Below, in pieces: positions 5,040 to 5,753 of a DNA stretch of 5,753 bases; within the stretch, counting starts at the first letter, position 1; each line of letters begins with the position of its first letter. Origin of the DNA: a bacterium (GTDB taxonomy: Bacteria; Bacillota_I; Bacilli_A; RFN20; DUOF01); assembly GCA_012839015.1 (NCBI GenBank), contig DUOF01000008.1, forward strand, positions 1 to 5,753, written 5' to 3'. The notes beneath the pieces are model-generated. The model was given only the letters and a program-made list of their open reading frames with translations, was not told the origin of the DNA and made no database searches. The translations under genes and the position numbers were made by a program.

Positions 5040-5078
5040 ACATTTGCGATATTTTTTACAAAATAATCGATATTTATG

Positions 5079-5098
5079 GGCTTTTTAAGCCTTTTTTT
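5079..5098 (+). terminator. Plus-strand intrinsic terminator with no evident gene to serve
   Basis: GGCTT-TTT-AAGCC (5079-5091) followed by T7 (5092-5098) is a compact terminator on the plus strand. No plus-strand gene precedes it apart from the thioredoxin-like gene, which already has a terminator. On the minus strand the hairpin lies 13 nt after the surface-protein stop, but it is preceded by A7 and followed by CATAAATA, so it lacks a U-tract in that direction. It may block antisense transcription into the surface-protein gene, or act as a 3' stem-loop for that gene. Confidence 0.6.
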
Positions 5099-5104
5099 AC
5101 TATT

Positions 5105-5753
5105 TTAATACTCAATATCCTCGATTTGAGTAACTGTGTCATCAGTTTCTAGATAATACTCATCATCGTCTTTACGTCCACGCCTTACTACAAAGAAGAT
5201 TAAAATAAGTAGCAGTGCGATTGAAGCACCGATAATATACGGTGCTAAACCACCTTTTTCACTAGTAGTAGCAAAGAGACTTAAAGTCTCAGCATCGACT
5301 AAGAAAGCAACTCCCATAACATTACTAGTATTAATACTAGTAATAATAGTATGGTCATTATTTAGTAAGTACTCTAACTCTTTATCGCTAAAACGATGCA
5401 CCGTTACTAACTCAAACGTTCCATCAGTTTTAGGATAAGTAATTATAATACCACTCCCTGCCTCATAAACTCCCTTATCTATTCTAATACGGTTATTGAC
5501 TATATCTAGAGCTTCATAGTTATTTATTTCTCTCTCATCTATAGTAACTACACTACCAGGTTTAATAATAACAAATTGTAATAAGACAAAGTTACCAGCT
5601 CGATCAGTTATCCTGATCCTGTAGTAACCATTTAAACTAAATGGTTCGATTAGGTCTGCTTCAGTGTATCTAACATTATTAACAATTACTTCTAGGTTAG
5701 ATTCTAATAAGTCTAAGTAAACATTTTCTTCACTTACTCTTTTATTAACTCCA
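5105..5753 (-). CDS. C-terminal part of a surface protein with Ig-like segment and membrane anchor (5' end beyond window)
   Basis: The reading frame is open from the right edge to the TAA at 5105-5107, giving 215 visible residues. A GTG at 5399-5401 is only an internal codon: the frame continues upstream with protein-like sequence and there is no ribosome binding site. Reading from the edge: a beta-rich segment with GYYRIRITDRAGNFVLLQFVI, the 'DRAGN' pattern common at the end of bacterial Ig-like/adhesin modules; a further beta-rich stretch with about 80 residues; a hydrophobic helix (about residues 170-189; LAPYIIGASIALLLILIFF); then RRGRK and an acidic tail of about 26 residues (KDDDEYY, ETDD, IEDIEY). 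The positive residues after the helix indicate a type I anchor with the body outside the cell. There is no LPxTG motif, so anchoring is by the membrane helix. It is likely an adhesin or other surface protein; ligand and full domain set are unknown. A 24-bp palindrome (5321-5344) lies in the coding sequence. Confidence 0.85.
   Translation of the reverse strand, partial: GVNKRVSEENVYLDLLESNLEVIVNNVRYTEADLIEPFSLNGYYRIRITDRAGNFVLLQFVIIKPGSVVTIDEREINNYEALDIVNNRIRIDKGVYEAGSGIIITYPKTDGTFELVTVHRFSDKELEYLLNNDHTIITSINTSNVMGVAFLVDAETLSLFATTSEKGGLAPYIIGASIALLLILIFFVVRRGRKDDDEYYLETDDTVTQIEDIEY
5321..5344. repeat. 24-bp perfect palindrome inside the surface-protein gene
   Basis: ATTACTAGTATT (5321-5332) is followed directly by its inverse AATACTAGTAAT (5333-5344) with no loop. 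The flanking bases (C and A) do not continue it. It contains two ACTAGT hexamers, which on the minus strand are the Thr-Ser codon pairs of ITSINTSN, about 30 residues before the membrane helix. Part of the symmetry comes from this repeated Thr-Ser coding. Confidence 0.7.

Noticed and set aside
5399..5401. GTG as the start of a 98-residue membrane protein
   Set aside because: The frame stays open upstream to the window edge with coherent beta-rich, DRAGN-containing sequence, and no ribosome binding site precedes the GTG.
663..5753. TGA read as tryptophan, as in mycoplasmas
   Set aside because: All visible Trp codons are TGG and no gene contains an in-frame TGA, so the standard code suffices.

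Overview
The window looks like chromosomal DNA of a low-GC bacterium of the Bacillota/Mycoplasmatota side (class Bacilli in the broad sense; Acholeplasma-, Izemoplasma- or Haloplasma-like relatives are my inference). Grounds: strongly AT-rich sequence, AGGAGG-type ribosome binding sites before most genes, an HU protein very close to the Bacillus type, and a Bacillus-length Tex protein. The standard code is used: tryptophan is TGG throughout, no gene has an in-frame TGA, and all five visible stops are TAA. I see no mobile element, CRISPR array, rRNA or tRNA.

Layout from left to right. (1) 1-75, minus: the first 25 codons of a gene that runs off the left edge, behind a strong ribosome binding site. 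(2) 76-662: a long, very AT-rich gap between divergent genes. It has no convincing gene but holds a perfect 16-bp inverted repeat (367-420), a weaker one (474-516) and promoter-like sites. (3) 663-2825, plus: tex, an RNA-binding S1-domain protein. (4) 2827-4023, minus: a patatin-like phospholipase, convergent with tex and only 1 nt away; the likely tex terminator lies inside its coding sequence. (5) 4024-4189: a divergent promoter region with an operator-like dyad. (6) 4190-4651, plus: a membrane-anchored thioredoxin-fold protein with a CGAC active site. (7) 4652-4720: a bidirectional terminator. (8) 4721-4984, minus: HU, with a clear promoter. (9) 5105-5753, minus: the C-terminal 215 residues of a surface protein with a DRAGN-type Ig-like segment, one membrane anchor and an acidic cytoplasmic tail; its start is beyond the right edge.

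The genes do not form one operon or pathway. Each is mostly a single unit: tex, the thioredoxin-like gene and HU have recognisable promoters close to their ribosome binding sites, and convergent pairs are separated by terminators. The functions are housekeeping (Tex in RNA/transcription, HU in nucleoid structure) and envelope-related (phospholipase, external thiol-disulfide protein, surface adhesin-like protein). I found no convincing new multi-gene system. The most notable signals are regulatory or structural: a terminator embedded antisense in a coding region, the 16-bp inverted repeat, a 24-bp perfect palindrome in the surface-protein gene, and a plus-strand terminator with no obvious gene to serve.
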